Shown here one piece after another: positions 54,227 through 63,635 of a stretch of 64,000 bases of DNA. This DNA comes from Leifsonia sp. ZF2019 (GTDB lineage Bacteria; Actinomycetota; Actinomycetes; Actinomycetales; Microbacteriaceae): the NCBI RefSeq assembly GCF_019924635.1, contig NZ_CP065037.1, positions 1,984,001 to 2,048,000 on the forward strand, given 5' to 3'. Every line of letters starts with the position of its first letter. The stretch's first letter is position 1. The position numbers and the translations under genes were made by a program. The notes under the pieces are model-generated. The model searched no databases. It was not told the DNA's origin and was given only the letters and a program-made list of their open reading frames with translations.

Positions 54227-55218
54227 GCACGTCCACCCAGCTTCCGCCCGAGGTCACGACGGTCGTGACCGCCGTCGTCGAGGAAGGCGCGAGCCCGGAG
54301 GCGCCCCGGCGTCGTCGGCGCCGAGGTCGGCCGCAGGAGGAGGGCGACCGCGGCATCCTCTCGATCTCCGACCGCCGTCGCCCCGGCGTGCGATGGACGT
54401 CGCGAGTCGTCAACGCCGTGCTCCTCGTGCTCCTGATCGTGGTCGGTCTCGGGCCGCTGCTCTGGCTCGCCAAGTCGGCCATCACCCCCACGGCGGACAC
54501 CCTCAAGACCCCGATGGCGCTGTTCCCGAACGGCGTCGACTGGGCCAACCTGTCGACCGCGTGGTCCACCGTGCACATCGATGTCCAGTTCGTGAACACG
54601 ATCTGGGTCGCTGCCGGGTCGTGGGCCGCGCAGATCCTCGTCGCCACCACCGCCGGCTACGCGCTGAGCGTGCTGCGGCCGAGGTACGGGAAAGTGCTCT
54701 ACGGCCTCATCCTCACGACGCTGTTCGTGCCGTCGGTCGTGCTGCTGGTGCCGCTGTACCTGACCATCCTGAACCCGCCGCTGCTCGGCCAGTCGCTCAT
54801 CAACACCTTCTGGGCGGTCTGGCTCCCGGCGGGGGCGAGCGCGTTCAACGTGGTCCTCGTGAAGCGGTTCTTCGACAACCTGCCGCGCGAGGTGTTCGAG
54901 GCGGCGCGGACCGACGGGGCGGGGCCGTTCCGCCTGTTCTGGTCGATCGTGCTGCCGATGTCCAAGCCGATCCTCGGCGTGGTCTCGGTGTTCGCGATCA
55001 TCGCGGCGTGGAAGGACTACCTCTGGCCCCTCCTCGTGCTGCGCGATCCGGCCCTCCAGCCCCTCTCGGTGCGCCTGCCCACCCTGCAGGCGGCGATCCA
55101 GCTGGACGTGTACCTCGCGGCGCTCGCGATCTCGACCCTCATCCCGATCGTGCTGTTCCTGGTGTTCCAGGGACTCTTCCTGCGCAGCGCCGGGCTCGGA
55201 GGCGCCGTCAAGGGGTGA
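54223..55218 (+). CDS. ABC sugar transporter permease 2 (CUT1)
   Basis: A 331-residue MalG-type permease with six spans, preceded by an unusual charged Arg-rich cytoplasmic tail of about 60 residues. The ATPase-contact loop is REVFEAARTDGAGPFRLFWS. The TTG at 54223 overlaps the permease 1 stop (TTGA), the likely start. It forms a heterodimeric channel with permease 1. The ATPase is missing here. Confidence 0.93.
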   Translation: MSTSTQLPPEVTTVVTAVVEEGASPEAPRRRRRRGRPQEEGDRGILSISDRRRPGVRWTSRVVNAVLLVLLIVVGLGPLLWLAKSAITPTADTLKTPMALFPNGVDWANLSTAWSTVHIDVQFVNTIWVAAGSWAAQILVATTAGYALSVLRPRYGKVLYGLILTTLFVPSVVLLVPLYLTILNPPLLGQSLINTFWAVWLPAGASAFNVVLVKRFFDNLPREVFEAARTDGAGPFRLFWSIVLPMSKPILGVVSVFAIIAAWKDYLWPLLVLRDPALQPLSVRLPTLQAAIQLDVYLAALAISTLIPIVLFLVFQGLFLRSAGLGGAVKG

Positions 55219-55234
55219 GGGCTAGCATCGTCTG

Positions 55235-56422
55235 ATGCGGACGACGAGGCGGTGGGCGACGGCAGGCGTCGCGGCCGCGCTCGCGGTGACGGCCGCCGGC
55301 CTCGTGGGCTGCACCGCACCTGGTCCCGCTCGCCCTGCCGCCTCCGCTCCGCATGCTCCGGTCCGTGACTCGGCGACGCCGTCGCCGGCCCCGACCCGCG
55401 ATCCCGCGGAGGCGTTCGCGGACCAGCGGCTGGCGAACATGACGCTCCGCCAGAAGGTCGCCAGCCTCTTCATGCTCCACGCTGGAGGGACGGACGGTGC
55501 GGCGCTGCGTGGCTTCTCCGATCGGTACGGGCTGGGCGGGCTGATCCTGATGGGCGACAACATCCCGGCGTCGCCGGAGGCGCTGGCCGGCCAGACGGCT
55601 GCGATGCGGGCATCCGACCCGACGATGCCGCCGCTCATCGGCATCGATGAGGAGGGCGGCGACGTCACGCGGCTCCCGTGGGACGGCCAGCCCGGCGGGG
55701 AGGAGCTGCGCGGCGGGAGCCCGGACGCGACACGTGCTGCGTTCTCCGCCCGGGCGGCCCTGCTGAAGCAGGCGGGCGTGAGCCTCAACTTCGGTGTGGT
55801 CGCGGACATGACGGCCGATCCGTCCTCGTTCATCTCCGACCGCGTGCTCGGGACCGACCCGGCCGGCGCGGCCGACCGCGTCGCGGCGGCGGTGGCGGGG
55901 GAGCGCGGCAGCGTGCTGAGCACCCTCAAGCACTTCCCGGGCCACGGGGAGACCGACGCCGACTCGCATCTCACCGTTCCGACGACCACGGTCTCGCGGG
56001 CGCAGTGGGAGGCCAGGGATCTGCCGCCGTTCCGCGCGGGGGTGGATGCGGGGGCCGAGGTCGTGATGTTCGGACATCTCGTCTACAGCCAGGTCGACGC
56101 CGCTCCCGCGTCCCTCTCGCCGACCTGGCACCGCATCCTGCGAGACGAGGTGGGGTTCCACGGCATCACGATCACCGACGATCTGCGGATGCTGCAGGAC
56201 ACGGGACTCCCGCAGTACCAGGACGCCGGGGCGAACGCGGTCGCGGCGATCGCCGCGGGCAACACGATGGTGCTCATGGTGCAGGGCGCCGACACCGATC
56301 CCGCTGCTCTGATCGACGCGGTCGTCGCCGCGGTCGGGGACGGTCGGATCCCGGTCGAGCAGATCGACGCGGACGCACGCGCGCTGATCGTCCTGCGTCA
56401 TTCGATGACGAAGGAAGAGTGA
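55235..56422 (+). CDS. GH3 family beta-N-acetylhexosaminidase-like lipoprotein
   Basis: A 395-residue exported enzyme. A signal peptide ends in the lipobox LVGC, followed by a Pro/Ala linker. The GH3 barrel has PLIGIDEEGGDVTRLPW, KHFPGHGETDADSH (the NagZ-type signature with the acid/base His-Asp dyad) and ITDDLRM with the nucleophile Asp. It probably removes beta-GlcNAc from cell-wall fragments or glycans outside the cell. It follows the permease by 16 nt and may be cotranscribed, though function fits cell-wall turnover rather than alpha-glucoside use. Confidence 0.9.
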   Translation: MRTTRRWATAGVAAALAVTAAGLVGCTAPGPARPAASAPHAPVRDSATPSPAPTRDPAEAFADQRLANMTLRQKVASLFMLHAGGTDGAALRGFSDRYGLGGLILMGDNIPASPEALAGQTAAMRASDPTMPPLIGIDEEGGDVTRLPWDGQPGGEELRGGSPDATRAAFSARAALLKQAGVSLNFGVVADMTADPSSFISDRVLGTDPAGAADRVAAAVAGERGSVLSTLKHFPGHGETDADSHLTVPTTTVSRAQWEARDLPPFRAGVDAGAEVVMFGHLVYSQVDAAPASLSPTWHRILRDEVGFHGITITDDLRMLQDTGLPQYQDAGANAVAAIAAGNTMVLMVQGADTDPAALIDAVVAAVGDGRIPVEQIDADARALIVLRHSMTKEE

Positions 56423-56435
56423 CGCGTCAACTTTT

Positions 56436-56465
56436 TTGGCAGAATCGGAATAGACCGACGATACA
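56436..56465 (+). promoter_or_regulatory. Candidate promoter of the YceI gene
   Basis: -35 TTGGCA (56436-56441), 18-bp spacer, -10 GATACA (56460-56465), preceded by a T-run. It lies about 84 nt before the start codon. Confidence 0.5.
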
Positions 56466-56548
56466 TACGCTTGCATGTACTCGAGCGGGGCGAAGCATCG
56501 TCCGCCCGCTCCGCAAGCGAGACCACCGATTCTCAAGGAGATCACCGC

Positions 56549-57100
56549 ATGACCATCGACATCCCCGGCTACAAGGCGGGCACCTGGACCATCGACCCCG
56601 TGCACAGCGAAGTCGGCTTCAGCATCCGTCACCTCATGATCAGCAAGGTCAAGGGCACGTTCGAGAACTTCGACGCGACCTTCGTGACCGCCGAGAACCC
56701 GCTCGAGTCGACCGTCACGGCGAAGGCCGAGGTCGCGTCCGTCAACACCAAGAACCCCGACCGCGACGCGCACCTGCGCACCGGCGACTTCTTCCTCGCC
56801 GAGGAGTACCCGACCATCGACTTCGTGTCGACCGGTGTGCGCCACGAGGACGGCGACTTCCTCGTCGACGGCGACCTGACGATCAAGGGCGTGACCAAGC
56901 CGGTCACGTTCGAGTTCGACTTCGGCGGCTTCGGCCAGGACCCGTACGGCAACTACAAGGCCGGCGCGACCGCGAAGACGAAGATCAACCGCGAGGACTT
57001 CGGCCTCACCTACAACGCGGCGCTCGAGACCGGTGGCGTGCTCCTCGGAGAGGACGTCACCATCACGCTCGAGCTGCAGGCGGTCCTCCAGCAGGCCTGA
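56549..57100 (+). CDS. YceI family protein
   Basis: A 183-residue lipocalin-like beta-barrel that binds isoprenoid lipids; no signal peptide is seen, so it is probably cytoplasmic. WTIDPVHSEVGFSIRHLMIS, then KGTF, DFFLAEEYPTIDFVST and VTFEFDFGG define the family. ATG 56549 follows AAGGAG. Possibly linked to polyprenyl use, but no partner is adjacent. A terminator follows. Confidence 0.92.
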   Translation: MTIDIPGYKAGTWTIDPVHSEVGFSIRHLMISKVKGTFENFDATFVTAENPLESTVTAKAEVASVNTKNPDRDAHLRTGDFFLAEEYPTIDFVSTGVRHEDGDFLVDGDLTIKGVTKPVTFEFDFGGFGQDPYGNYKAGATAKTKINREDFGLTYNAALETGGVLLGEDVTITLELQAVLQQA

Positions 57101-57118
57101 CCTCTCCCGCGCGGAACG

Positions 57119-57159
57119 GAACCGCCGAGCACGCAGATCCTCTGCGTCCTCGGCGGTTC
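57119..57159 (+). terminator. Terminator after the YceI gene
   Basis: 11-bp stem GAACCGCCGAG/CTCGGCGGTTC (57119-57129 with 57149-57159), continued by ACGCAG/CTGCGT after one mismatch; TTCGTGTTT follows. Confidence 0.8.
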
Positions 57160-57245
57160 TTCGTGTTTCGGGGAGGCGAAGACTCGGCACGAATGCGGGG
57201 AACCCGCCCGTCGCTCTCGCGACGTTCGTGACGAATCGCGCGGTG

Positions 57246-58634
57246 TCAGTGGCCGATGAGGGGGCCGAGCGCGCGGGCGATGAGGGAGGCGCGGCCGGTG
57301 AGGGACTCCTCCAGGTCGGCGCCCTCCATCGCCAGGAGGCCGGCGTTGGCGCCCGCGAAACGGAGCGGCTCGGGCTCCCAGGGTCGTGAGCGGTGGCCCA
57401 CCCAGGGAAGGCCTGTCAGGGCGGTGGCCCGCCCGGCGATGAGGTCGGCGAGTGTGCGGCCCGCGAGATTGGTGGTGCTCAGTCCGTCGCCGACATAGCC
57501 GCCCGCCCAGGCCTCCTTGCGCGCGGCGTCGAGGCCGACGCCGGCGTGCCAGTCACGCGGGACGCCGAGCGGACCGCCCCAGTGGTGGGTGATGCGCGCG
57601 CCCGCGGCATCGGGAAAGAGGTCGAAGAGGGTGCGCACCAGGTGGTCGCGCACCGTCTGCGAGCGGTCGTACGCCGGATGGACGGCGCTGCCCAGGTGGT
57701 AGCGTGCCCCGCGCCCGCCGAACGCGAACCGATCGTCCGCGGTGCGCTGTCCGTAGACGATGAGGTTACGGAAGTCGGTGAACGTCTGCCCGTGCGCGAT
57801 CCCGATGCGGTCCCACGTCTCCTCGGAGAGCGGCTCGGTGGCGATCATGAGCGAGTAGAGCGGAAGGATGCGGCGGCCGACCTGCGGCACCTGGGAGCCG
57901 TAGCCCTCCGTCGCGTTCACGACGACTCCCGCCCGGACCGTGCGCTCCGCGCCGCCCGAGCGGGTCTGGACGACGCCGTCGCGCCACGAGAGCACTTCGG
58001 TTCCCTCGGCGATGGTCGCCCCCGCCTCCTCCACGACACGCGCCAGCCCCCGGACGAGCTTGCCGGGGTGGACGCGCGCGCAGTCGGGCGTGTACGTGGC
58101 GGCGACCGCGTCGGGGACACCGAATCGCTCGCGCACGGTCGCCGTGCCCCACAGCGCCACCCGGTCGACGCCGAAGCGCTCCGATTCGGCGAACTCCGCG
58201 CGCGCGGCGTCCAGTTGCGGACGGGAGCGGGCGAAGGTCACCGTGCCGCCGCGGCGGTAGTCGCAGTCGATGCCCTCGACGTCGGTCACGCGACCGACCT
58301 CGTGCACCGTGTCGATCATCGCGCGGCGCTGCGCGACGGCGGCGTCGAAGCCGTAACGCGCCTCCAGTTTCGTCGCCGACCACGGGAAGAGTGCCGAGCA
58401 CCATCCGCCGTTGCGGCCGGATGCGCCGAACCCGGCGACCTCCTTCTCGAGCAGGACCACCCGCAGGGCCGGGTCGGAGCGCAGCAGGTAGTACGCGGTC
58501 CAGAGCCCGGTCAGCCCGGCGCCGACGATGGCGACGTCCGCCTCCACGTCCGCGGTGAGACCGGGCCGGGGCGCGAAACCTCCCTCGGTGTCGGCGATGG
58601 AGTCGAACCAGAAGCCGGTGCTGCGATAGTCCAT
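57246..58634 (-). CDS. FAD-dependent amine oxidase-like oxidoreductase (DAO fold)
   Basis: A 462-residue flavoenzyme. The dinucleotide site ADVAIVGAGLTGLWTAYYLL and the DAO-family segment GFGASGRNGGWCSALFPW, then THHWGGPLGVPRDWHAGVG near the C-terminus, match the gamma-glutamylputrescine oxidase (PuuB)/glycine oxidase-like group. With a class III aminotransferase, Lrp regulator and gamma-aminobutyraldehyde dehydrogenase alongside, it probably oxidises a polyamine-derived amine. It is third in the strand-minus operon, 100 nt after the aminotransferase. Confidence 0.82.
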   Translation of the reverse strand: MDYRSTGFWFDSIADTEGGFAPRPGLTADVEADVAIVGAGLTGLWTAYYLLRSDPALRVVLLEKEVAGFGASGRNGGWCSALFPWSATKLEARYGFDAAVAQRRAMIDTVHEVGRVTDVEGIDCDYRRGGTVTFARSRPQLDAARAEFAESERFGVDRVALWGTATVRERFGVPDAVAATYTPDCARVHPGKLVRGLARVVEEAGATIAEGTEVLSWRDGVVQTRSGGAERTVRAGVVVNATEGYGSQVPQVGRRILPLYSLMIATEPLSEETWDRIGIAHGQTFTDFRNLIVYGQRTADDRFAFGGRGARYHLGSAVHPAYDRSQTVRDHLVRTLFDLFPDAAGARITHHWGGPLGVPRDWHAGVGLDAARKEAWAGGYVGDGLSTTNLAGRTLADLIAGRATALTGLPWVGHRSRPWEPEPLRFAGANAGLLAMEGADLEESLTGRASLIARALGPLIGH

Positions 58635-58734
58635 GGGATCTCCGGGTGTCGGGGGAGGTGCGGATACGGAAGGCGGGCCCGGTCGCCGCTCGCGCGGAGG
58701 CCGGACCCGCCTCGTGCAGTCGGGTACTGCGGTC

Positions 58735-60147
58735 TTACAGGTGGTTGCTCGCCTCGGTCAGCACGGACTCGAGGATCTGGCGGATCTCGACGAACTCGTC
58801 GGGACCGATGGTCAGCGGCGGTGCGAGCTGGACGACGGGGTCTCCGCGGTCGTCGGCGCGGCAGTACAGGCCCGCGTCGTACAGCGCCTTGGAGAGGAAC
58901 CCGCGCAGGAGCCGCTCGGACTCGTCGTCGTCGAAGGTCTCCTTCGTGGCCTTGTCCTTCACCAGCTCGATGCCGAAGAAGTAGCCGTCGCCGCGCACGT
59001 CGCCGACGATCGGGAGAGCGAGCAGCTTCTCGAGCTCGGCGCGGAAGAGCGGCGAGTTCTCGCGCACGCGGTCGTTCAGACCCTCCTCCTCGAAGATGTC
59101 GAGGTTCTCCATCGCGACCGCGGCCGAGACCGGGTGCCCGCCGAACGTGTAGCCGTGGTAGAACGACGTGTTGCCGTGCTTGAACGGCTCGTAGATCTTG
59201 TCGCTGATGATGGTCGCGCCGATCGGGGAGTACCCGGAGGTCATCGCCTTGGCACAGGTGATCATGTCGGGCACGTAGCCGTACTGGTCGCAGGCGAACA
59301 TGTGGCCGATGCGGCCGAAGGCGCAGATGACCTCGTCGCTGACCAGCAGCACGTCGTACTTGTCGCAGATCTCGCGCACGCGCTGGAAGTACCCGGGAGG
59401 CGGCGGGAAGCAGCCGCCGGAGTTCTGCACCGGCTCGAGGAAGATCGCTGCGACGGTCTCAGGGCCCTCGAACTGGATCATCTCCTCGATGCGATTGGCC
59501 GCCCACACCCCGAAGTCCTCGATGTTGTCGGTCGGGGCCCCCATCTCGCCCGCGCGATAGAAGTTCGTGTTCGGGACGCGGAACCCGCCGGGGGTGAGCG
59601 GCTCGAACATCTCCTTCATAGCCGGGATGCCGGTGATCGCGAGCGCACCCTGCGGGGTGCCGTGGTAAGCGACGGAGCGCGAGAGCACCTTGTGCTTGGT
59701 CGGGCGCCCCTGCAGCTTCCAGTAGTACTTGGCCAGCTTGAAGGCGGTCTCGACGGCCTCGCCGCCGCCGGTGGAGAAGAAGACGCGGTTGAGGTCGCCG
59801 GGCGCGTAGTGCGCGAGCCGGTCAGCGAGCTCGATGGCGTTCGGGTGGGCGTACGACCAGATCGGGAAGAACGCGAGCTGCTCGGCCTGCTTGGCGGCGG
59901 CCTCGGCGAGACGCCTGCGACCGTGGCCGGCGTTGACCACGAACAGCCCGGAGAGCCCGTCGATGTAGCGCTTGCCGTGCGAGTCCCAGATGTGATGGCC
60001 TTCGCCGCGGGTGATGATCGGCACGCCTGCGCCGTCCTCCATCACCGACTGGCGCGCGAAGTGCATCCAGAGGTGGTCCTTGGCCTTGGCCTGGAGCGTC
60101 GCCTCGTCGGAGGTGATCGGCTCGCCGAACGTTTCTACGGTTGTCAT
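58735..60147 (-). CDS. Class III aminotransferase (putrescine/omega-amino type)
   Basis: A 470-residue PLP enzyme. The PLP Lys is in ITCAKAMTSGYSPIGATI, the phosphate-binding FFSTGGGEAVETAFKLAK is upstream, and the Asp pair is VLLVSDEVICAFGR. It belongs to the omega-transaminase group that includes putrescine-pyruvate aminotransferase (SpuC), giving 4-aminobutanal. ATG 60147 lies 2 nt after the Lrp gene's stop and follows GGGGAAC. The next step is served by the dehydrogenase at 60722-62152. Confidence 0.88.
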   Translation of the reverse strand: MTTVETFGEPITSDEATLQAKAKDHLWMHFARQSVMEDGAGVPIITRGEGHHIWDSHGKRYIDGLSGLFVVNAGHGRRRLAEAAAKQAEQLAFFPIWSYAHPNAIELADRLAHYAPGDLNRVFFSTGGGEAVETAFKLAKYYWKLQGRPTKHKVLSRSVAYHGTPQGALAITGIPAMKEMFEPLTPGGFRVPNTNFYRAGEMGAPTDNIEDFGVWAANRIEEMIQFEGPETVAAIFLEPVQNSGGCFPPPPGYFQRVREICDKYDVLLVSDEVICAFGRIGHMFACDQYGYVPDMITCAKAMTSGYSPIGATIISDKIYEPFKHGNTSFYHGYTFGGHPVSAAVAMENLDIFEEEGLNDRVRENSPLFRAELEKLLALPIVGDVRGDGYFFGIELVKDKATKETFDDDESERLLRGFLSKALYDAGLYCRADDRGDPVVQLAPPLTIGPDEFVEIRQILESVLTEASNHL

Positions 60148-60149
60148 GG

Positions 60150-60632
60150 TTATCGTGTTCCCCAGTTGTAGAACTGTTTGTGGAGTTTGAGATAGACGAA
60201 CGTCTCGGTCGACAGCACGCCGTCGAGGGATCGGATCTCGGAGTTGAGCATCGTGATGAGGTCGAGGTCGTTCTCGCACACCACCTCGGCCAGGATGTCG
60301 TAAGTCCCGGCCGTGAGGACGACGTAGTCGACGGCCGGCATCGCAGCCAGCTTGTCGGCGACCACGCGGGTGTCCCCGGTGACGCGGATCCCGATCATCG
60401 CCTGGCGATAGAACCCGAGTTGCATCGGGTCGGTCACGGCTACGATCTGCATCACGCCCGACTCGGTCAGCTTCTGCACGCGCTGGCGGACCGCAGCTTC
60501 GCTCAGACCGACGGCCTTGCCGATCTCGGCGTACGACTTGCGGCCGTCCACCTGGAGCTGCTCGATGATCGCCTTGGAGACGTCATCGATCTGCGGAGCC
60601 TTCGCGCCGTTCGTTGCCCGAGGGGTACTCAT
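60150..60632 (-). CDS. Lrp/AsnC family transcriptional regulator
   Basis: A 160-residue DNA-binding protein. The HTH ([20 protein letters not shown]) is followed by the AsnC ligand domain with [20 protein letters not shown]. First gene of the operon with the aminotransferase, so it probably responds to an amine or amino acid and controls both strands from the shared intergenic region. Confidence 0.93.
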   Translation of the reverse strand: MSTPRATNGAKAPQIDDVSKAIIEQLQVDGRKSYAEIGKAVGLSEAAVRQRVQKLTESGVMQIVAVTDPMQLGFYRQAMIGIRVTGDTRVVADKLAAMPAVDYVVLTAGTYDILAEVVCENDLDLITMLNSEIRSLDGVLSTETFVYLKLHKQFYNWGTR

Positions 60633-60669
60633 GGAGCGATTCTGTCAGTGGAAGTGCTCTCTGGCAAGC

Positions 60670-60714
60670 GATTCCGCACGTTCCTGGTGCATTCGGTGAC
60701 GGAATCAGTAGACT
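60670..60714 (+). promoter_or_regulatory. Inverted repeat and leaderless promoter, aldehyde dehydrogenase
   Basis: GATTCCG (60670-60676) and CGGAATC (60700-60706) form a wide inverted repeat in the divergent 89-bp gap, a candidate Lrp site. TAGACT (60709-60714) is a -10 with ATG 60722 seven bases later, implying a leaderless mRNA. Confidence 0.55.
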
Positions 60715-60721
60715 CCCGGCC

Positions 60722-62152
60722 ATGACCGAGCTCAGGAACTTCGTGAACGGCACCCACGTCGAGGCGCGCGGGGACGCGACCCTCACTCTGATCGACCCGG
60801 CGACGGAGGAGGTCTACGCGAACGCGCCGATCTCCACCGCCGACGACGTCGCCGACGCCTACCGTGCCGCGCAGACCGCGTTCGAGACGTGGGGGGACAC
60901 GACTCCCGCGGAACGCCAGCTGGCGCTCTTCCGGATCGCGGACGCGATGGAGGAGCGCGCCGAGGAGTTCGCCGACGCGGAGTCGCAGGACACCGGCAAG
61001 CCGCGCTCGACCCTGGTCGACGACGAGATCCTGCTCTCGATCGACCAGATCCGTTTCTTCGCCGGTGCAGCGCGCAACCTGGAGGGCCGCTCGGCCGGCG
61101 AGTATCTGCGCGATCACACGTCGTTCATCCGGCGTGAGCCGATCGGCGTCGTCGGGCAGGTGACGCCGTGGAACTACCCGCTCAACATGGCGGTGTGGAA
61201 GTTCGCCCCCGCGCTGGCGGCCGGCAACACGACGGTGCTGAAACCGTCGGACACGACGCCCCTGTCGACCCTGCTGCTGGCGGAGGTCGCCGCCGAGTTC
61301 CTCCCGGCCGGAGTGCTCAACGTCGTGCTGGGGGACCGCACCACGGGGGCGGCGATGACGGCCGACCCCATCCCGCAGCTCATCTCGATCACCGGGTCGG
61401 TGCGCGCCGGAATGGAGGTCGCGCGGGCAGCCTCGTTCGATCTCAAGCGTGTGCACCTGGAGCTCGGCGGCAAGGCGCCGGTGATCGTGTTCGACGACGC
61501 CGACATCCCGAAGGCCGTCGAGGGGATCGTCGCCGCGGGCTACTTCAACGCCGGCCAGGACTGCACCGCCGCGACGCGGCTCCTCGTGCAGACGGGCATC
61601 CACGACGAGTTCGTCGCGGCGCTGACCGAGTACGCCCGCGCCAACGCCGTGACCGGCGGGCCCCGGGAGGACGGCGTGCTCTACGGCCCGCTCAACAACG
61701 CGAACCAGCTGGCGCAGGTCAGCGGCTTCGTGGACCGGCTCCCGGACCACGCGACGGTCGAGACGGGCGGACGACGCCAGGGCGACCGCGGCTATTTCTG
61801 GGAGGCGACCATCGTGTCGGGCCTGCGGCAGGACGACGAGGCGGTGCAGAACGAGATCTTCGGCCCCGTGCAGACCGTGCAGCGCTTCGCCGACGAGGCG
61901 GAGGCCCTGCGCTGGGCGAACGGCGTGCAGTACGGGCTCGCCTCCTCCGTCTGGACGAAGGATCACGGCCGCGCCATGCGGTTCGCCAAGGGGCTCGACT
62001 TCGGCTGCGTGTGGATCAACACCCACATCCCGATCGTCGCGGAGATGCCGCACGGCGGCTTCAAGCACTCCGGCTACGGCAAGGATCTCTCGCAGTACGG
62101 CTTCGACGACTACACGCGCATCAAGCACGTCATGAGCTACATCGGGGAGTGA
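60722..62152 (+). CDS. Gamma-aminobutyraldehyde dehydrogenase
   Basis: A 476-residue NAD-dependent aldehyde dehydrogenase that oxidises 4-aminobutanal to GABA. Catalytic Cys is in [19 protein letters not shown], the general-base Glu in [17 protein letters not shown], and [19 protein letters not shown] is the nucleotide-binding region. NHIPIV-type endings ([20 protein letters not shown]) match the PatD/ABALDH group. Together with the aminotransferase and oxidase on the other strand it completes putrescine degradation to GABA; the pathway is inferred from family and context. Confidence 0.9.
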   Translation: MTELRNFVNGTHVEARGDATLTLIDPATEEVYANAPISTADDVADAYRAAQTAFETWGDTTPAERQLALFRIADAMEERAEEFADAESQDTGKPRSTLVDDEILLSIDQIRFFAGAARNLEGRSAGEYLRDHTSFIRREPIGVVGQVTPWNYPLNMAVWKFAPALAAGNTTVLKPSDTTPLSTLLLAEVAAEFLPAGVLNVVLGDRTTGAAMTADPIPQLISITGSVRAGMEVARAASFDLKRVHLELGGKAPVIVFDDADIPKAVEGIVAAGYFNAGQDCTAATRLLVQTGIHDEFVAALTEYARANAVTGGPREDGVLYGPLNNANQLAQVSGFVDRLPDHATVETGGRRQGDRGYFWEATIVSGLRQDDEAVQNEIFGPVQTVQRFADEAEALRWANGVQYGLASSVWTKDHGRAMRFAKGLDFGCVWINTHIPIVAEMPHGGFKHSGYGKDLSQYGFDDYTRIKHVMSYIGE

Positions 62153-62173
62153 CGCCGGAGCCCGACGTCCACC

Positions 62174-62224
62174 GGGGTCGCATCCTGCCGTTCCGCGCTT
62201 GCGGTGGCGGCAGGATGCGACCCC
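62174..62224. terminator. Bidirectional terminator
   Basis: A 17-bp perfect stem (62174-62190 with 62208-62224), 17-nt loop, between convergent dehydrogenase genes. Confidence 0.85.
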
Positions 62225-62240
62225 TGCGCCTCCGGGCGGA

Positions 62241-63635
62241 TCAGGACTCGCGGCGCGGGATGCCGAGCGGGTTGCCGTCGCGCAGCTCGGGAGGGAGGAC
62301 CTCCTGCGGTGCATCCTGATAGGCGATCGGGGTCAGCCAGCGGCGGATCGCGGTCGCGCCGACGGACGTGTGCACGGACGCCGTGGTGGCGGGCCACGCA
62401 CCGCCGTGATGCTGCGCCCAGCCGATGGCGACCCCGGTGGGCCAGCCGTCGAAGAGCAGCCGCCCGGCGATCTCCGCGAGCCGGGCGGACAGGGCGGTGA
62501 CGTCCTCGCCCGCCGCGCGATGGATCGTCGCCGTGAGGGATGGCTCGAGAGCGCCGAGCAGGGTATCGAGCTGCCCGGCGCGGTAGCGCACGAGCACGCT
62601 GACCGGCCCGAAGCACTCGGTGAGCAGGGCCTCCCGATGCGCGAGGAAGGCCGCGCCGTCCACCAGCGCGAGCGTCGGTGCGGACAGGCTGTCCTCGCCC
62701 GGGGCGGCTCGCACGAGCTCGACGCCGGGGAGGGCCCCATAGCCCGCGACCCCGGCCGCGAACGCCGTGCTCATGCCGGCGGTGAGCTGGCGTGACGCGG
62801 GGGCGGTGCCGAGCGCCTCCTGCGCCGCGCGCTCGACCTCGCCGCCCTCCGGGAGGAACACCAGCCCGGGCTTGGTGCAGTACTGCCCGGCGTCGCGGGT
62901 GAAGGAGGCGACGAGGCCCGCGCCGATCTCCGCCCCGCGCGCCTCGGCCGCGGCCTCGGTCACGACCACCGGATTGATGCTGCCCAGCTCGCCGTAGAAC
63001 GGGATCGGCGCCAGCCGGGCGGCTGCGAGGTCGAACAGTGCGCGCCCGCCGCGCGTGGAGCCGGTGAAGCCGGCGGCGGCGATGGCAGGATGACGGACCA
63101 GCTCAACGCCGGCATCGAGCCCCTCGACGAGCGAGAGCATCCCGGCGGGGAGCACGGACAGCGCGAGCTCCGTCGTCCGGCGCGAGAGGCGGGGGTGGCC
63201 GGGATGGGCTTTCACCACGACCGCGCAGCCGGCCGCCAGGGCCGAAGCGGTGTCGTTGCCGAGAACAGAGAAGGCGAACGGGAAGTTCGACGCGGTGTAG
63301 ACCGCCACCGGGCCGATCGGGCGCAGCATGCGGCGCAGATCGGGGCGCGGCGGGATCAGCTCGGGGTCGGGGGAGTCGAGCGTGGCCTCGAGGTAGGAGC
63401 CCTCGCGTGCGACCCCGGCGAAGAACCGGAGCTGCGCAGCGGTGCGGCTCACCTCGCCGTCGAGGCGGGAGGAGGCGAGCGCGGTCTCCTCGGCGGCGAG
63501 GGCGACGAGCCCCTCCCTGTCGGCCTCGAGAGCGTCCGCGAGGGCATCGAGCCATCCCGCGCGCTCGTCGCGGGTGCTGCCGGTGCGCATCGCGGCGGCC
63601 GCGGCAACGGCGGCCGTGTCGACGACGCCGCTCAC
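62241..63635 (-). CDS. Aldehyde dehydrogenase (NADP+), ketoglutarate-semialdehyde type
   Basis: A 464-residue dehydrogenase of the group that includes alpha-ketoglutaric semialdehyde dehydrogenase. The catalytic Cys is in FTRDAGQYCTKPGLVFLP, the Glu in PFYGELGSINPVVV, and YTASNFPFAFSVLGNDTASA replaces the common PWN motif, a hallmark of this group. The GTG at 63635 overlaps the stop of the acyl-CoA dehydrogenase (GTGA). Substrate could be a sugar-acid or lysine-derived semialdehyde; the coupling with a glutaryl-CoA dehydrogenase-like gene favours a dicarboxylate route. Confidence 0.85.
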   Translation of the reverse strand: MSGVVDTAAVAAAAAMRTGSTRDERAGWLDALADALEADREGLVALAAEETALASSRLDGEVSRTAAQLRFFAGVAREGSYLEATLDSPDPELIPPRPDLRRMLRPIGPVAVYTASNFPFAFSVLGNDTASALAAGCAVVVKAHPGHPRLSRRTTELALSVLPAGMLSLVEGLDAGVELVRHPAIAAAGFTGSTRGGRALFDLAAARLAPIPFYGELGSINPVVVTEAAAEARGAEIGAGLVASFTRDAGQYCTKPGLVFLPEGGEVERAAQEALGTAPASRQLTAGMSTAFAAGVAGYGALPGVELVRAAPGEDSLSAPTLALVDGAAFLAHREALLTECFGPVSVLVRYRAGQLDTLLGALEPSLTATIHRAAGEDVTALSARLAEIAGRLLFDGWPTGVAIGWAQHHGGAWPATTASVHTSVGATAIRRWLTPIAYQDAPQEVLPPELRDGNPLGIPRRES

